From contig NZ_JAIWNA010000005.1 of assembly GCF_020216065.1 (NCBI RefSeq), positions 1-64,000 of the forward strand: a DNA stretch of 64,000 nt, in the 5' to 3' direction. The notes under the pieces were generated by a model, which did no database searches, was not told the DNA's origin, and was given only the letters and a program-made list of their open reading frames with translations. The position numbers and the translations under genes were made by a program. This document shows positions 7,920 through 16,850 of this stretch, piece by piece. The stretch comes from Nocardia rosealba. GTDB lineage: Bacteria; Actinomycetota; Actinomycetes; Mycobacteriales; Mycobacteriaceae. Numbering within the stretch: position 1 is the first letter of the stretch; every line of letters starts with the position of its first letter.

Positions 7920-9155
7920 GTGGCAGACATCTCGGTGCGTGGGCGCCTGGCCTTGCGAGCGGCGGCGGCAGCGTCGTGGGCTTCGCAGAAGGCGGGCCGC
8001 GGCAAGGGTTCGATGATCGGCGGCCTGATTGCGCTGAAAATCGATCCGACGATCATGACTCAGCTGGGTCGCGACCGCCGGACGGTGCTCATCACCGGCA
8101 CCAACGGCAAATCGACGACAACCAGGATGACGACCGCCGCGCTGGGCAGCCTCGGTCAGGTCGCCACCCAGGCCGACGGCGCCAATATGGACGCCGGCAT
8201 CGTCGCGGCGCTCAGCCAGCACCCCGGGGTGGCGCTGGCCGCGATCGAGGTCGACGAGCTGCATCTGCCGCACGTGTGCGACGCGCTCGACCCCGCCGCC
8301 GTCGTGCTGCTGAACCTCAGCCGCGACCAGCTGGACCGGGTCGGCGAGATCAACATGATCGAACGCAAACTGCGCGCCGGGCTGCAACGTCATCCCGATG
8401 CCGTGGTGATCGCCAACTGCGACGACGTGCTCGTCGCGTCGATCGCCTACGACCATCCCAATGTGGTGTGGGTCGCCGCGGGCAGCGGCTGGGCCGTCGA
8501 CGCGACCAGTTGCCCGCGCAGCGGTGAACCCATCGTCTGGGAGGGTGAGAACTGGCGTTCCACCGGCACCGATTTCCATCGCCCGCAACCGGATTGGTGG
8601 CTCGACGGCGAACAGCTGTGCGGTCCCGACGGTTTCCGTGCGCCTCTGCACCTTGCCCTGCCCGGCCGGGCCAACCGCGGCAACGCGGCCCAGGCCGTTG
8701 CCGCTGCCGTCGCGCTCGGCGCCGACGCGACCAAGGCCACCGATGCCACCGGCACCGTGCGTGAGATCGCCGGCCGCTACCGCACCGTCACCGTCGGCGA
8801 ACACGACGCGCGGCTGCTGCTCGCCAAGAACCCGGCGGGCTGGCAGGAGGCGCTGTCGATGATCGAGCCGTCCTCGGCCGGGCTGGTGATCGCCGTGAAC
8901 GGGCAGGTGCCCGACGGTGAGGATCTGTCGTGGCTGTGGGATGTGCGGTTCGAGCACTTCGAAGGGGTGCAGGTGGTCGCCGCCGGTGAGCGGGCCACCG
9001 ACCTGGCCGTCCGCCTGACCTATGCCGGTGTGGAGCACACGCTGGTGCCCGATCCGGTGCGCGCCATCGCGTCGTGCCCCGCCGGGCATGTCGAGGTGCT
9101 GGCCAACTACACCGCGTTCCGCGATCTGAATCGTGATCTGGAGGCCCGCAAATGA
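7920..9155 (+). CDS. murT: Lipid II isoglutaminyl synthase, MurT ligase subunit
   Basis: A 411-residue cytoplasmic Mur-ligase-like protein. With GatD it amidates the D-glutamate of the lipid II stem peptide. The ATP loop is TGTNGKSTTT at 59-68, followed by a central Mur ligase domain and the MurT-specific C-terminal domain (DUF1727, about 300-411). The insertion that forms a Cys4 zinc ribbon in well-studied MurT proteins is here reduced to SCPRSGEPIVW near residue 198 and a later HRPQ segment, so the zinc site looks lost. It overlaps gatD by 4 bp (ATGA), matching obligate complex formation. Confidence 0.95.
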   Translation: MADISVRGRLALRAAAAASWASQKAGRGKGSMIGGLIALKIDPTIMTQLGRDRRTVLITGTNGKSTTTRMTTAALGSLGQVATQADGANMDAGIVAALSQHPGVALAAIEVDELHLPHVCDALDPAAVVLLNLSRDQLDRVGEINMIERKLRAGLQRHPDAVVIANCDDVLVASIAYDHPNVVWVAAGSGWAVDATSCPRSGEPIVWEGENWRSTGTDFHRPQPDWWLDGEQLCGPDGFRAPLHLALPGRANRGNAAQAVAAAVALGADATKATDATGTVREIAGRYRTVTVGEHDARLLLAKNPAGWQEALSMIEPSSAGLVIAVNGQVPDGEDLSWLWDVRFEHFEGVQVVAAGERATDLAVRLTYAGVEHTLVPDPVRAIASCPAGHVEVLANYTAFRDLNRDLEARK

Positions 9156-9868
9156 GCGAGTCCACTGTGCGTATCGGGCTGGTGCTGCCCGATGTGATGG
9201 GTACCTACGGCGACGGCGGCAACGCGCTCGTGCTGCGTCAGCGGTTGCGGATGCGCGGGTACGACGCCGAGATCGTGGAGATCACCCTCGCCGACCCGGT
9301 CCCCGATTCGTTCGACATCTACACCCTCGGCGGTGCGGAGGATTCCGCCCAGCGCCTGGCGACCCGTCACCTCCAGCGCTACCCCGGCCTGCAGCAGGCG
9401 GCGGCCAAAGGTGCTCCCGTGCTTGCCATCTGCGCCGCCATCCAGGTGCTCGGCAACTGGTACGAGACCTCGGCGGGCGAAAAGGTCGACGGTGTGAGCC
9501 TTTTCGATGTCACCACCTCGCCCCAGGACACCCGCGCCATCGGTGAGGTGACCACCACCCCCTTGCTCGAAGGACTCTCCGCTCCGCTCACCGGATTCGA
9601 AAACCATCGTGGCGGAACAACTCTCGGCCCCGATGCGAAACCCCTCGCCCGCGTCACCCGCGGTGTCGGCAACGGCGTCGGCGACGGCACCGAAGGCGTC
9701 GTCCAGGGCTCGGTCCTCGGCACCTACCTGCACGGCCCCGCCCTGGCCCGCAACCCCGAACTCGCCGACTACCTCATCGCCCGAGCCCTCGGCATCTCCC
9801 CAACCGCCCTCACCCCCCTCGACCTCCCGGTAGTCGACCGCCTCCGCCGCGAACGCCTCCGCGCCTGA
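9152..9868 (+). CDS. gatD: Lipid II isoglutaminyl synthase, GatD glutamine amidotransferase subunit
   Basis: A 238-residue class I (triad-type) glutaminase related to cobyric acid synthase. The nucleophile is Cys94 in APVLAICAAIQVLGNW and the general base is probably His194 in LGTYLHGPALARNP. It releases ammonia from glutamine and passes it to MurT. The start codon overlaps the murT stop, so the two are translationally coupled. GatD has no cobyrinate-binding domain, which separates it from CobQ. It is followed by a short gap and convergent genes on the other strand. Confidence 0.95.
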   Translation: MSESTVRIGLVLPDVMGTYGDGGNALVLRQRLRMRGYDAEIVEITLADPVPDSFDIYTLGGAEDSAQRLATRHLQRYPGLQQAAAKGAPVLAICAAIQVLGNWYETSAGEKVDGVSLFDVTTSPQDTRAIGEVTTTPLLEGLSAPLTGFENHRGGTTLGPDAKPLARVTRGVGNGVGDGTEGVVQGSVLGTYLHGPALARNPELADYLIARALGISPTALTPLDLPVVDRLRRERLRA

Positions 9869-9907
9869 ATCAACACCGCAGCGCGGACACCTCGTACTGC
9901 ACTACCG

Positions 9908-10771
9908 TCAGCCGACCGGGGCGACGTCTACGGAGACGTCGATGGTCGAGGTGGCGGCTTCGGTGTAGATGATTCCGCGGAGGGGGGCCACGTCTTGGTA
10001 GTCGCGGCCCCAGGCGAGGGTGGTGTAGCGGTCGTCGGGGAGTTGGTTGTTGGTGGGGTCGAAGGGGAGCCAGGTGGTGGGGGTGGGGAGCCAGACGGCG
10101 GTCCAGGCGTGGGTGGCGTCGGCGCCGATCATGCGTTCGCGGCCGGGGGGTGGCTCGGTGGCCAGGTAGCCGGAGACGTAGCGGGCGGCCAGGCCGTGGG
10201 AGCGTAGGCAGGCGGCGGCGAGGCGGGCGAAGTCCTGGCAGACGCCTTCGCGGGCGGTGAAGACGTCGGCGACGCTGGTGCTCACCGTTGTCGAGCCGGT
10301 GCGGTAGTGGAAGTCGTGGTGGATGCGGGAGTTGAGTTCGGTGATCGCGTCCAGGAGTGGACGGCCCGGGGTGAAGCTCTGTGCGGCATAGGCTTTGACG
10401 TCGGGTGTGATTTCGGGTGGGGTCAGGTCGAGGGTGAATTCGACGGCGAGGGGGCCGGTGTTCGCGGTCGGACGGGCCTGTTCCCAGGGGAGATCGGCGT
10501 CCGGCGGCGGGGGTTGATCGACTTCGACGAGCGATTCGGCGGTCACCACGAGCTGGCGATGTTCCTGTGTCACATGGAAATACGTGGTCGGGTTGCCGTA
10601 GACGTCAGGGCCTGCGGATCGGTCCGATGGGCCGGGATCGATGTGGATGTCGTGGGCGAGCAACCGCTGGCCGGGGAACTCGCGCGGCGTGAGGTAGGCG
10701 CGTCCGTAGGAGCTGCTCACCTCACCGGAGTAGGCGTAGGTGGTGCGGTGCAGCACGCGGTAGGTGCTCAT
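9908..10771 (-). CDS. Transglutaminase-like cysteine protease family protein
   Basis: A 287-residue protein. An N-terminal bacterial transglutaminase-like beta domain begins YRVLHRTTYAYSGEVSSSYG, and the papain-like core has Cys in TAREGVCQDFARLAAACLR, His in DATHAWTAVWLP and Asp in WLPFDPTNN. The ATG overlaps the stop of the upstream ATP-grasp/alpha-E gene by 4 bp, so the two are coupled. In M. tuberculosis the related genes Rv2566-Rv2569c also cluster. Enzymes of this group are suspected to hydrolyse or form isopeptide bonds; the substrate is unknown. No signal peptide is seen, so it is probably cytoplasmic. Confidence 0.9.
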   Translation of the reverse strand: MSTYRVLHRTTYAYSGEVSSSYGRAYLTPREFPGQRLLAHDIHIDPGPSDRSAGPDVYGNPTTYFHVTQEHRQLVVTAESLVEVDQPPPPDADLPWEQARPTANTGPLAVEFTLDLTPPEITPDVKAYAAQSFTPGRPLLDAITELNSRIHHDFHYRTGSTTVSTSVADVFTAREGVCQDFARLAAACLRSHGLAARYVSGYLATEPPPGRERMIGADATHAWTAVWLPTPTTWLPFDPTNNQLPDDRYTTLAWGRDYQDVAPLRGIIYTEAATSTIDVSVDVAPVG

Positions 10772-13509
10772 CCGACAGTCCTCGTGGTGCCCCACAACGG
10801 TTGGAAACCCTGCGGGACAGTGAGTTTGGTTGTCTCGAAGGATTCGGACAGCTTGCGCAACCGCAGGTGCACCCCTTCCAGAAGTTCCACCAGCTCGGTG
10901 CGCACACCGTCGTCGGCCTGCTCGAGATCGGCCGGATCCACCCGCCGCACCATGCGTTGCGCGTCGGCGAGCAGTCGTTGTGAACGAGACGTCCCGGAAC
11001 TGCCCGGCAGCGCCTGGAACCCGGCTTCGAGCCGGTCGAGTTGGTACACCAGCGAGCGGGGGTTGGCCGCGTCGAACAGCAGCAGTCCCGCCAGCGCGGC
11101 GATCTGCGGTGCCCCGCGATGCCTGCGCCGGTACATCACCGCCGACTCCGTGGCGGCGAGCACCGCGTCGAACAACACCTGCTCCGCCTCCGATGAATGT
11201 TCCCGCGCGAGAGTCGATTCGAGCAGCGACACCAGCCCGAGACCACGCTCGATCCGCTTGCCGATCTCCATCACCTGCCAACCCGTGTCGCGCACAAGGG
11301 ATTCCGCCCCGATACCCGACAACGCGAGCAGACCCGCGAGCGTCGACGAATGCACCGCCGACATCGCCGTCTCGCCCTCCGCGCCGCGGAACTCGGCCAG
11401 CGCCCGATCCACGGCACCGAGAATCATCCAGGTATCCCCCGAAACCTGGTCGCGCACAGCCCTGGCCGCCGCCCCGTAGTGCTCGATCGCATACGCCAAC
11501 GATCCCGCCGACTGCCGGTCCCCGGTCAATGCCGCCAGATACCTGAACCCCTCCGCCGACGCACCGACCACGCGCTCACCCGCATCCGGCAAGCGCACGC
11601 CGACTCCATCGGCAGCTGCCCCGGCCTCCGAGTTCTCACCGGCCGCCGCCTCCCGCGAGTCCGCACCATCGGCGGACGCCTCAGCCGATGGCTCGGCGGA
11701 CCCGTCTACCTCCGCGAGCACGGGGTGGTCGGTGCTCGTTGTCGTTGCCAATGCCCGGAGCAGAACCGGCAGGGCCGCACCGCCTTCCATCCACGGGCGG
11801 TAGCGATAGTCCTGGTAGACATCGTGGGTCGCGGCGAGCAGCCGGACCACCGATTCGGCTCGTTCGCCGTAGCGACCCATCCAGAACAGGTCGTTGAGGA
11901 CGCGCGGGGAACTCACCGCCTCCACCACCGGCGCGGAGCGGCGCGTGCGGTCCTCGTGCGGGAGATCGGCTGCGGCGGGTGCGGCAGCCGGAGCCGCCCG
12001 CACCCAGACATCCTTGGCCGCCACCTTGATCGCGACGTGCCCCGGTTCGCGCCGCAACCACTGCTGACCGAGACCACCGGCCATCGCCGTGTACCCACCG
12101 CGCCGAGCCAGCGAGAACAACCGCATCCCCACCGGCGCGGGCGCCAGCCCCGACCGCTCCTGCACCGACGGCGCGACGGAGAATTCGGCGGGTTCCTGAC
12201 CGACCCACCGCCACGTCTCGGCCTCGATCCGTGCCGCGAGTTCCGTGCGTTCGGCGGCGGCGAGATTCGGCCCGAAGATGGTCGTCCCATCGACGGCCGA
12301 ACGAATCACCAGTTCACCGACATGTGAAACCAGATGGGCGCGTTCAGTTTCCACCTCGCCCCAGTACGACTGCACCCCGTCGAGCAGCAGCTCCTCACCG
12401 AGTACCGTGCGCGCGATCCGTGGCAGGCAGACGCTCAACGCGGGTGATTCGAGCAACCCGCTACCGAGGGTGTTGACCACCGTCACCGCTCCGCGCCGCA
12501 ACACCTCGACCAACCCCACCACCCCGAGCCGCGAATCGGGACGCAGGTCGAGCGGATCGGCGAACTCCGCGTCGACGCGCCGCAACACCACATCGACCCG
12601 TTCGAGACTGCCGAGCGACCGCATCCACAGGGCACCGTCGCGCACGACCAGATCCGCGCTCTCAACCAGCGGGAAACCGAGGGTCTGCGCCAGATAGGCC
12701 TGATCGAAGGCGGTTTCGGACTGCGCACCCGGGCTCAGCACCACCACAACGGGTTCCGCGCCGTCGGCCGATTCGGGGGCCGCCTCGGCGAGCATCAACC
12801 GCATCGCCCGTGCGAACGGGCTCAGCGGACGCGGCCCGGCGTGTTCGAACGACTCCGGAATCGCCGAGGCGACAACGCGGCGGTCGGCCAGCGCGTACCC
12901 CGCCCCCGACGGCGCCTGCGCCCAGTCGGCGAGCACCCGGAAGTCACCGTCACCGAACCGGCTGATGTCGCAGCCGTGCAGGAACAGCTGATGCGTGCCG
13001 GGCACGGTGATGCCGTGCGCGGCGCGCACATACCCGGCGCTGCCGAAAACCACCTGCGGCGGCAGTACACCGGAGGTGAGCAGCCTGCGCGGGCCGTACA
13101 CATCGGTGAGCACCTCGTCGAGCACGCGGGAACGCTGCACGAGACCCGCTTCCAGACGGGTCCAGTCGTCGGCGGAGACCAGCAGCGGGATGGGATCGAG
13201 CCGCCACGGTCGAGCACTACCGTCGGGGCCGGTGTAGGTGACGCCGTCGTCCTCGATCCGCCTGCGCACCCGGTGATCGATATCGGCCAATCCGGCCACA
13301 CCGTGCTCGGCGAAGGCCGCCGACAGTTCGGCCCACATCGGGCGAACCCGGTCCTGGCCGTCGACCAGTTCGTCGTAGTAGCCGTGGGTCGGCCCGCCGC
13401 ATTCGTCGAACGGCGCGTCGGCCCGGCTCGCGGACCGGTACCGGGCGAACTGCTCGGCCACCTGCGCCCGCACGCCCGGCGCGAGTCGCGCCTCATCGAG
13501 CTCGGTCAC
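10768..13509 (-). CDS. Circularly permuted ATP-grasp type 2 protein fused to an alpha-E domain
   Basis: A 913-residue fusion. The first part (about 1-500) is the circularly permuted ATP-grasp region (DUF404/DUF407), with THGYYDELVDGQDRVRPMW near the N-terminus and RLGVVGLVEVLRRGAVTVVN further on. The C-terminal half is an alpha-helical alpha-E (DUF403) domain with VLNDLFWMGRYGERAESVVR. An acidic Ala-rich linker interrupts the alpha-E part (about 610-660). The GTG start at 13509 follows CGGAGGGCCC. In many bacteria the two domains are separate genes; fusion is also seen in Rv2567. Together with the overlapping transglutaminase gene it probably makes and processes a peptide-like bond. Confidence 0.9.
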   Translation of the reverse strand: MTELDEARLAPGVRAQVAEQFARYRSASRADAPFDECGGPTHGYYDELVDGQDRVRPMWAELSAAFAEHGVAGLADIDHRVRRRIEDDGVTYTGPDGSARPWRLDPIPLLVSADDWTRLEAGLVQRSRVLDEVLTDVYGPRRLLTSGVLPPQVVFGSAGYVRAAHGITVPGTHQLFLHGCDISRFGDGDFRVLADWAQAPSGAGYALADRRVVASAIPESFEHAGPRPLSPFARAMRLMLAEAAPESADGAEPVVVVLSPGAQSETAFDQAYLAQTLGFPLVESADLVVRDGALWMRSLGSLERVDVVLRRVDAEFADPLDLRPDSRLGVVGLVEVLRRGAVTVVNTLGSGLLESPALSVCLPRIARTVLGEELLLDGVQSYWGEVETERAHLVSHVGELVIRSAVDGTTIFGPNLAAAERTELAARIEAETWRWVGQEPAEFSVAPSVQERSGLAPAPVGMRLFSLARRGGYTAMAGGLGQQWLRREPGHVAIKVAAKDVWVRAAPAAAPAAADLPHEDRTRRSAPVVEAVSSPRVLNDLFWMGRYGERAESVVRLLAATHDVYQDYRYRPWMEGGAALPVLLRALATTTSTDHPVLAEVDGSAEPSAEASADGADSREAAAGENSEAGAAADGVGVRLPDAGERVVGASAEGFRYLAALTGDRQSAGSLAYAIEHYGAAARAVRDQVSGDTWMILGAVDRALAEFRGAEGETAMSAVHSSTLAGLLALSGIGAESLVRDTGWQVMEIGKRIERGLGLVSLLESTLAREHSSEAEQVLFDAVLAATESAVMYRRRHRGAPQIAALAGLLLFDAANPRSLVYQLDRLEAGFQALPGSSGTSRSQRLLADAQRMVRRVDPADLEQADDGVRTELVELLEGVHLRLRKLSESFETTKLTVPQGFQPLWGTTRTVG

Positions 13510-13622
13510 GGGCCCTCCGTATCGTCGCCGGTCGACACCACGCACATCGGCCCCGATTCTCCCCCGCCGCCGCCCCGAGCGGAGTGTTCCCGCCCTCGGT
13601 GAGTTCTGTCCGAGCACCTACG

Positions 13623-13628
13623 TAGGGT
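13623..13628 (+). promoter_or_regulatory. -10 box, leaderless start of the 13636 gene
   Basis: TAGGGT is separated by exactly 7 nt from the GTG at 13636, and no ribosome-binding site precedes that codon. This fits a leaderless transcript. Confidence 0.55.
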
Positions 13629-13635
13629 TGACCAG

Positions 13636-14271
13636 GTGAGCTACGACCACATCCTTCTGCCGTCGGGCGCGGCCTCCTCCATCGACGAGGTCGACGCCTA
13701 CCTGACCGCGCAGGAAGGTCTGCCCGAGACCGACGCCATCGCCGAGATCGCGGCCGAACTCAACGCCCGCGACAGCGCGCTGCCCGAGGAGGACGGCTTC
13801 CTCAGCAGTCCCGTCAGCGGTCCGACCGGCGACACCCTGTTCGTCCCGTCGCCGTACGACGCGATCGGCTTCGTCCGCAATCTGCTGTTCGAGCTGGCCA
13901 CCCCGCGCGGCTACGCCGTCTACGACCCGCAGCTGTCGTGGCTGATCGACCCCGACGGGCACATCCCGATCGCGGTCACCCACGGCGGCGCGGGCGAATT
14001 CCCTTACCTCACCGAGGAATTGGCCCACCGCTGGGTAGCGGGCCTGGCCGCGCCGAACCCGTACCTGATCGTCGAACGCGGCGAACAGAGCTACATCCAG
14101 ACCTACCGCGACCCCGACGGCACCTACACCCTCGAATACCGTGACGGCTCGGCCGACCGGCACTTCGGGACGAAACTCGGCGACGATGCCGAGGTCGCCC
14201 GCATCATCTGGGACTGGACCAACGGCAAACCCGTTGCCGACGAAGCGGACTGGACCCGGGTCGAGCTCTAG
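13636..14271 (+). CDS. Uncharacterised actinobacterial protein
   Basis: A 211-residue acidic, soluble protein with no signal peptide or membrane segment, not recognised as a named family. The C-terminal third ([20 protein letters not shown], then [13 protein letters not shown], and [11 protein letters not shown] before the end) resembles a beta-rich domain with a terminal Trp-rich helix seen in many small actinobacterial proteins, some suspected to be immunity-like; that is only an impression. It probably starts leaderless at the GTG. The gene converges on recR and overlaps it by 4 bp. Confidence 0.75.
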   Translation: MSYDHILLPSGAASSIDEVDAYLTAQEGLPETDAIAEIAAELNARDSALPEEDGFLSSPVSGPTGDTLFVPSPYDAIGFVRNLLFELATPRGYAVYDPQLSWLIDPDGHIPIAVTHGGAGEFPYLTEELAHRWVAGLAAPNPYLIVERGEQSYIQTYRDPDGTYTLEYRDGSADRHFGTKLGDDAEVARIIWDWTNGKPVADEADWTRVEL

Positions 14272-14876
14272 AGCGCCCGTCGACCCGACAGCGCGCGACC
14301 GAGCGTCAGCTCGTCGGCGAACTCCAGGTCGCCACCCATCGGCAGACCCGACGCCAGCCGGGTCACGGTGAGCCCGGGGAAATCGCGCAGCATGCGCACC
14401 AGGTAGGTGGCGGTCGCCTCGCCCTCGGTGTTCGGGTCGGTCGCGATGATGACCTCGCTCACGTCGACACCGTCGTCCTGATTGCCGATGCGGGTCAACA
14501 GCTCCCGGATCCGCAACTGGTCGGGCCCGACGCCGCTGAGCGGATCGAGCGCACCACCGAGCACGTGGTAGCGACCACGGAACTCGCGGGTGCGCTCGAT
14601 CGCCTGCACATCCTTGGGTTCCTCGACCACACAGATCATGGTGCGGTCGCGGCGGGGGTCGGCGCAGATCCGGCACAGCTCACCATCGGCGACGGTGCCG
14701 CACGACACGCAGAACTGCACGCCGTCGCGCACCTTCTGCAGCACGGCCTGCAACCGGTCGATCTCCGGCGGCTCCACCTGCAGCAGATGAAAAGCGATGC
14801 GCTGCGCGCTTTTCGGACCGACGCCGGGCAGCTTGCCCAGCTCGTCGATCAGATCCTGTACCGGCCCCTCATACAT
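14268..14876 (-). CDS. recR: Recombination mediator protein RecR
   Basis: A 202-residue RecR, the standard length. An N-terminal helix-hairpin-helix ([20 protein letters not shown]), a four-cysteine zinc finger (Cys56, 59, 68 and 71) and a Toprim domain with [15 protein letters not shown] are present. RecR helps load RecA at gaps and assists homologous recombination. It lies directly downstream of the YbaB gene with a one-base TGATG overlap, the classic ybaB-recR pairing. Confidence 0.97.
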   Translation of the reverse strand: MYEGPVQDLIDELGKLPGVGPKSAQRIAFHLLQVEPPEIDRLQAVLQKVRDGVQFCVSCGTVADGELCRICADPRRDRTMICVVEEPKDVQAIERTREFRGRYHVLGGALDPLSGVGPDQLRIRELLTRIGNQDDGVDVSEVIIATDPNTEGEATATYLVRMLRDFPGLTVTRLASGLPMGGDLEFADELTLGRALSGRRAL

Positions 14877-15217
14877 CAGAAATCAGGCAGTCCGGGCATC
14901 GAACCGCCGAGGCCCTGCGACAGCGGGCCGAGCCGTTCGGCGGCCAGCTGCTGCGCGTTGGCCATCGCGTCGTTGATCGCGCCGATCACCAGATCCTGCA
15001 GACCGTCGACATCGGACGGGTCCACGACCTTGGGATCGATGGTGAGCGCGGTGATCTCGCCGCTCACTTTGATAGTCGCCTGCACGAGACCGCCACCGGC
15101 CTGACCCTGCACCTCCGATTCGGCGAGCTCGGCCTGGGCCTGCATTACGGCCTGCTGCATCTGCTGGGCCTGGGCAAGCAGCGCTTGCATGTCGAACTGA
15201 CCATCACCGGGTTGCAC
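14876..15217 (-). CDS. YbaB/EbfC nucleoid-associated protein
   Basis: A 113-residue DNA-binding protein with the family core: an Ala/Gln-rich first helix ([19 protein letters not shown]), [20 protein letters not shown] and a C-terminal helix with [14 protein letters not shown]. It works as a dimer coating DNA. The GTG at 15217 is chosen because AGGAG lies about 6 nt upstream; an in-frame ATG at 15190 lacks one. Its stop overlaps the recR ATG by one base. A short hairpin with the TGGC loop also found near 17655 lies just upstream. Confidence 0.92.
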   Translation of the reverse strand: MQPGDGQFDMQALLAQAQQMQQAVMQAQAELAESEVQGQAGGGLVQATIKVSGEITALTIDPKVVDPSDVDGLQDLVIGAINDAMANAQQLAAERLGPLSQGLGGSMPGLPDF

Positions 15218-15236
15218 GAAGGCTCCTGTGTTGTTG

Positions 15237-15250
15237 GCGGCTGGCGCCGC
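15237..15250. repeat. Hairpin with TGGC loop upstream of ybaB
   Basis: GCGGC (15237-15241), loop TGGC, then GCCGC (15246-15250). It sits in the ybaB leader, about 20 bp before the start, in the same relative place as the GAGCGC-TGGC-GCGCTC hairpin upstream of the SRPBCC gene. The loop is kept while the stem sequence differs. Confidence 0.45.
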
Positions 15251-15429
15251 GGGTTTTCGGCCCCGTGAGCCGCGGCCGACGACCGGATGGTGCATCGGGT
15301 GGGGGCTCGGGCCTTGTCCACGTCCCAGCCTAGTCGGGGTGCTCGGAGGGTGGTGCCTGGCCTTCGGCGTTGCGCGCGGCCTAGGATCGATACAGGTCGG
15401 GCTACGGGTCAGCAACCCTAGGAGATCGG

Positions 15430-15978
15430 ATGAATGCCATGCGTGCTCGTCTGGTGACCACATCGGCTCTATGTGCGAGTCTGCTCGTTCTCACCCCGGT
15501 CGGCGCCGCCGCCGATCCACCGACACCCGTCGCCGATTACGGCGCCGGCTGCGTGCTCGACCCCGGCGATCGTGCCGCGACCATCGACGCGCTGCGGTTC
15601 CGCTGCAGCGTCGGCCAACAGGATCAGATCTACCGCGACGCGAGCGCGGGCGCGGTGCCGATGGGCGTCACGAACGGCTGGGTGGTTCGGCCGGAACGGC
15701 TGGACGGCATCGCGCAGTCGGTGTGGATCGGCAAGGTGTTCCGCACCGGACCCGACGGCGGCACGCTGACGAACCGGGTCACCGGTGCCGGGCTCGAGGC
15801 CTTCCCGGCCGACGTCTACCAGGCACCCTCGATCCTCGACGCCGCCCCGGCCTGGGCCCTGAACTACCCCTCGCCGGTCTACGACGAGATCAGAGAGGTG
15901 ACGCCCGGCGTCTGGCTCGGCTATTCCTGGTGGCGCGGCGGCGGCCTGATCGCGGCATTCGTGCTGGCCCCGGCCTGA
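15430..15978 (+). CDS. Small exported protein of unknown function
   Basis: A 182-residue protein with a clear Sec signal peptide (positively charged start, [16 protein letters not shown] core, probable cleavage after AAA at about 28). The mature part begins [12 protein letters not shown] and has only two cysteines (GAGCVLD and RFRCSVG), which could form a disulfide. AGGAG precedes the ATG by 7 nt, and a TAGGAT -10 box lies at 15382-15387. The region between ybaB and the SRPBCC gene holds an N-acetylmuramoyl-L-alanine amidase (Rv3717) in M. tuberculosis, but this protein has no amidase motif. Not recognised beyond that. Confidence 0.8.
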   Translation: MNAMRARLVTTSALCASLLVLTPVGAAADPPTPVADYGAGCVLDPGDRAATIDALRFRCSVGQQDQIYRDASAGAVPMGVTNGWVVRPERLDGIAQSVWIGKVFRTGPDGGTLTNRVTGAGLEAFPADVYQAPSILDAAPAWALNYPSPVYDEIREVTPGVWLGYSWWRGGGLIAAFVLAPA

Positions 15979-15981
15979 TCG

Positions 15982-16012
15982 TTGACCTTCCCGCTACTGG
16001 AGGGTGTTGGCT
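15982..16012 (+). promoter_or_regulatory. MerR-type operator and promoter
   Basis: A -35 TTGACC at 15982 starts a near-perfect inverted repeat, ACCTTCC N7 GGAGGGT (one mismatch), placed between it and a weak -10 (TTGGCT, 16007-16012) 19 bp away. An over-long 19-bp spacer filled by a dyad is the hallmark of MerR-activated promoters; the half-sites match those of CueR-type sites. The start of the MerR gene follows 8 bp later, so autoregulation is likely. Confidence 0.75.
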
Positions 16013-16019
16013 TGTCTCC

Positions 16020-16850
16020 ATGACAGCCACCGTGACGATCGGCGAGTTCGCCCGCCTCACGCTTCTGAGCGTCAAGACGCTGCGCTACTACCACGAGATC
16101 GAGTTGCTCGAGCCGGTCGCGGTGGCGCCCGGTTCCGGGTATCGCCGCTACTCCGTCGACCAGGTCGAGCAGGCGCACCTCATCCGCAGGCTGCGCGATC
16201 TGGCCATGCCGTTGCCACGGATCCGTGAGGTGCTCGCCGCCCCCGACCCGACCACGCGTGACGAGACTCTGCGCGCACACCTGAGTGCGATGGAAGCCGA
16301 ACTGCAGCGCACCAGGGACGTGGTCACCTCGTTGCGCGCGCTGCTCACCGTGCCCGCGCCGATGCTGCGGGTGGAATACCGGATCGAGCCGGCGTGCACC
16401 GCGCTCACCCGCACCGATCGAGTCGCCCGCGACGCCATCGGCCAATGGTGCGGGCTCGCCTTCGAGCAGCTGTTCCAGACGGTCCTCACCGCGGGCGTGA
16501 CACCGGGCGGAATCGCGGGCGCCACCTACTCGACCGAATTCTTCACCGACGAGTCGGGCGAGGTGAGCGCCTACCTGCCACTTCCCACGGGCACGAAACT
16601 CATCCCGCCACCCGGCCTCGAACTCACCGACATGCTCGCCCGCCGCTACGCCGTGGCCGTGCACACCGGCGCGTTCGACGACTTCGACCGCACCTACGGC
16701 GCCCTCGGCAGCTATGTCGCCGAACACGACGAAGCCCTGCCCGACGAACCGATCCGCGAGCGTTACCTCGTGGGACCGCAGCACACCGACAACCCGGCCG
16801 AATACCGCACCGAAGTGTGCTGGCCCATCACCGAAGGAGAAACCCGATGA
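16020..16850 (+). CDS. MerR-family regulator with GyrI-like effector domain
   Basis: A 276-residue protein. Residues 1-75 are the MerR winged helix (VTIGEFARLTLLSVKTLRYY, then GSGYRRYSVDQVEQAHLIRR), followed by a dimerisation coiled coil to about 120 and a C-terminal GyrI-like small-molecule-binding domain (about 125-276), the BmrR/TipA-like plan. No metal-binding cysteine loop is present, so the inducer should be an organic compound. A MerR-type operator lies directly upstream. The stop overlaps the ATG of a VOC protein (ATGA), suggesting the pair senses and binds the same ligand. Confidence 0.9.
   Translation: MTATVTIGEFARLTLLSVKTLRYYHEIELLEPVAVAPGSGYRRYSVDQVEQAHLIRRLRDLAMPLPRIREVLAAPDPTTRDETLRAHLSAMEAELQRTRDVVTSLRALLTVPAPMLRVEYRIEPACTALTRTDRVARDAIGQWCGLAFEQLFQTVLTAGVTPGGIAGATYSTEFFTDESGEVSAYLPLPTGTKLIPPPGLELTDMLARRYAVAVHTGAFDDFDRTYGALGSYVAEHDEALPDEPIRERYLVGPQHTDNPAEYRTEVCWPITEGETR

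Noticed and set aside
10768-13509. Split into two separate genes (ATP-grasp and alpha-E)
   Set aside because: One continuous frame with a single good start; no internal stop or strong internal ribosome-binding site at the domain boundary.
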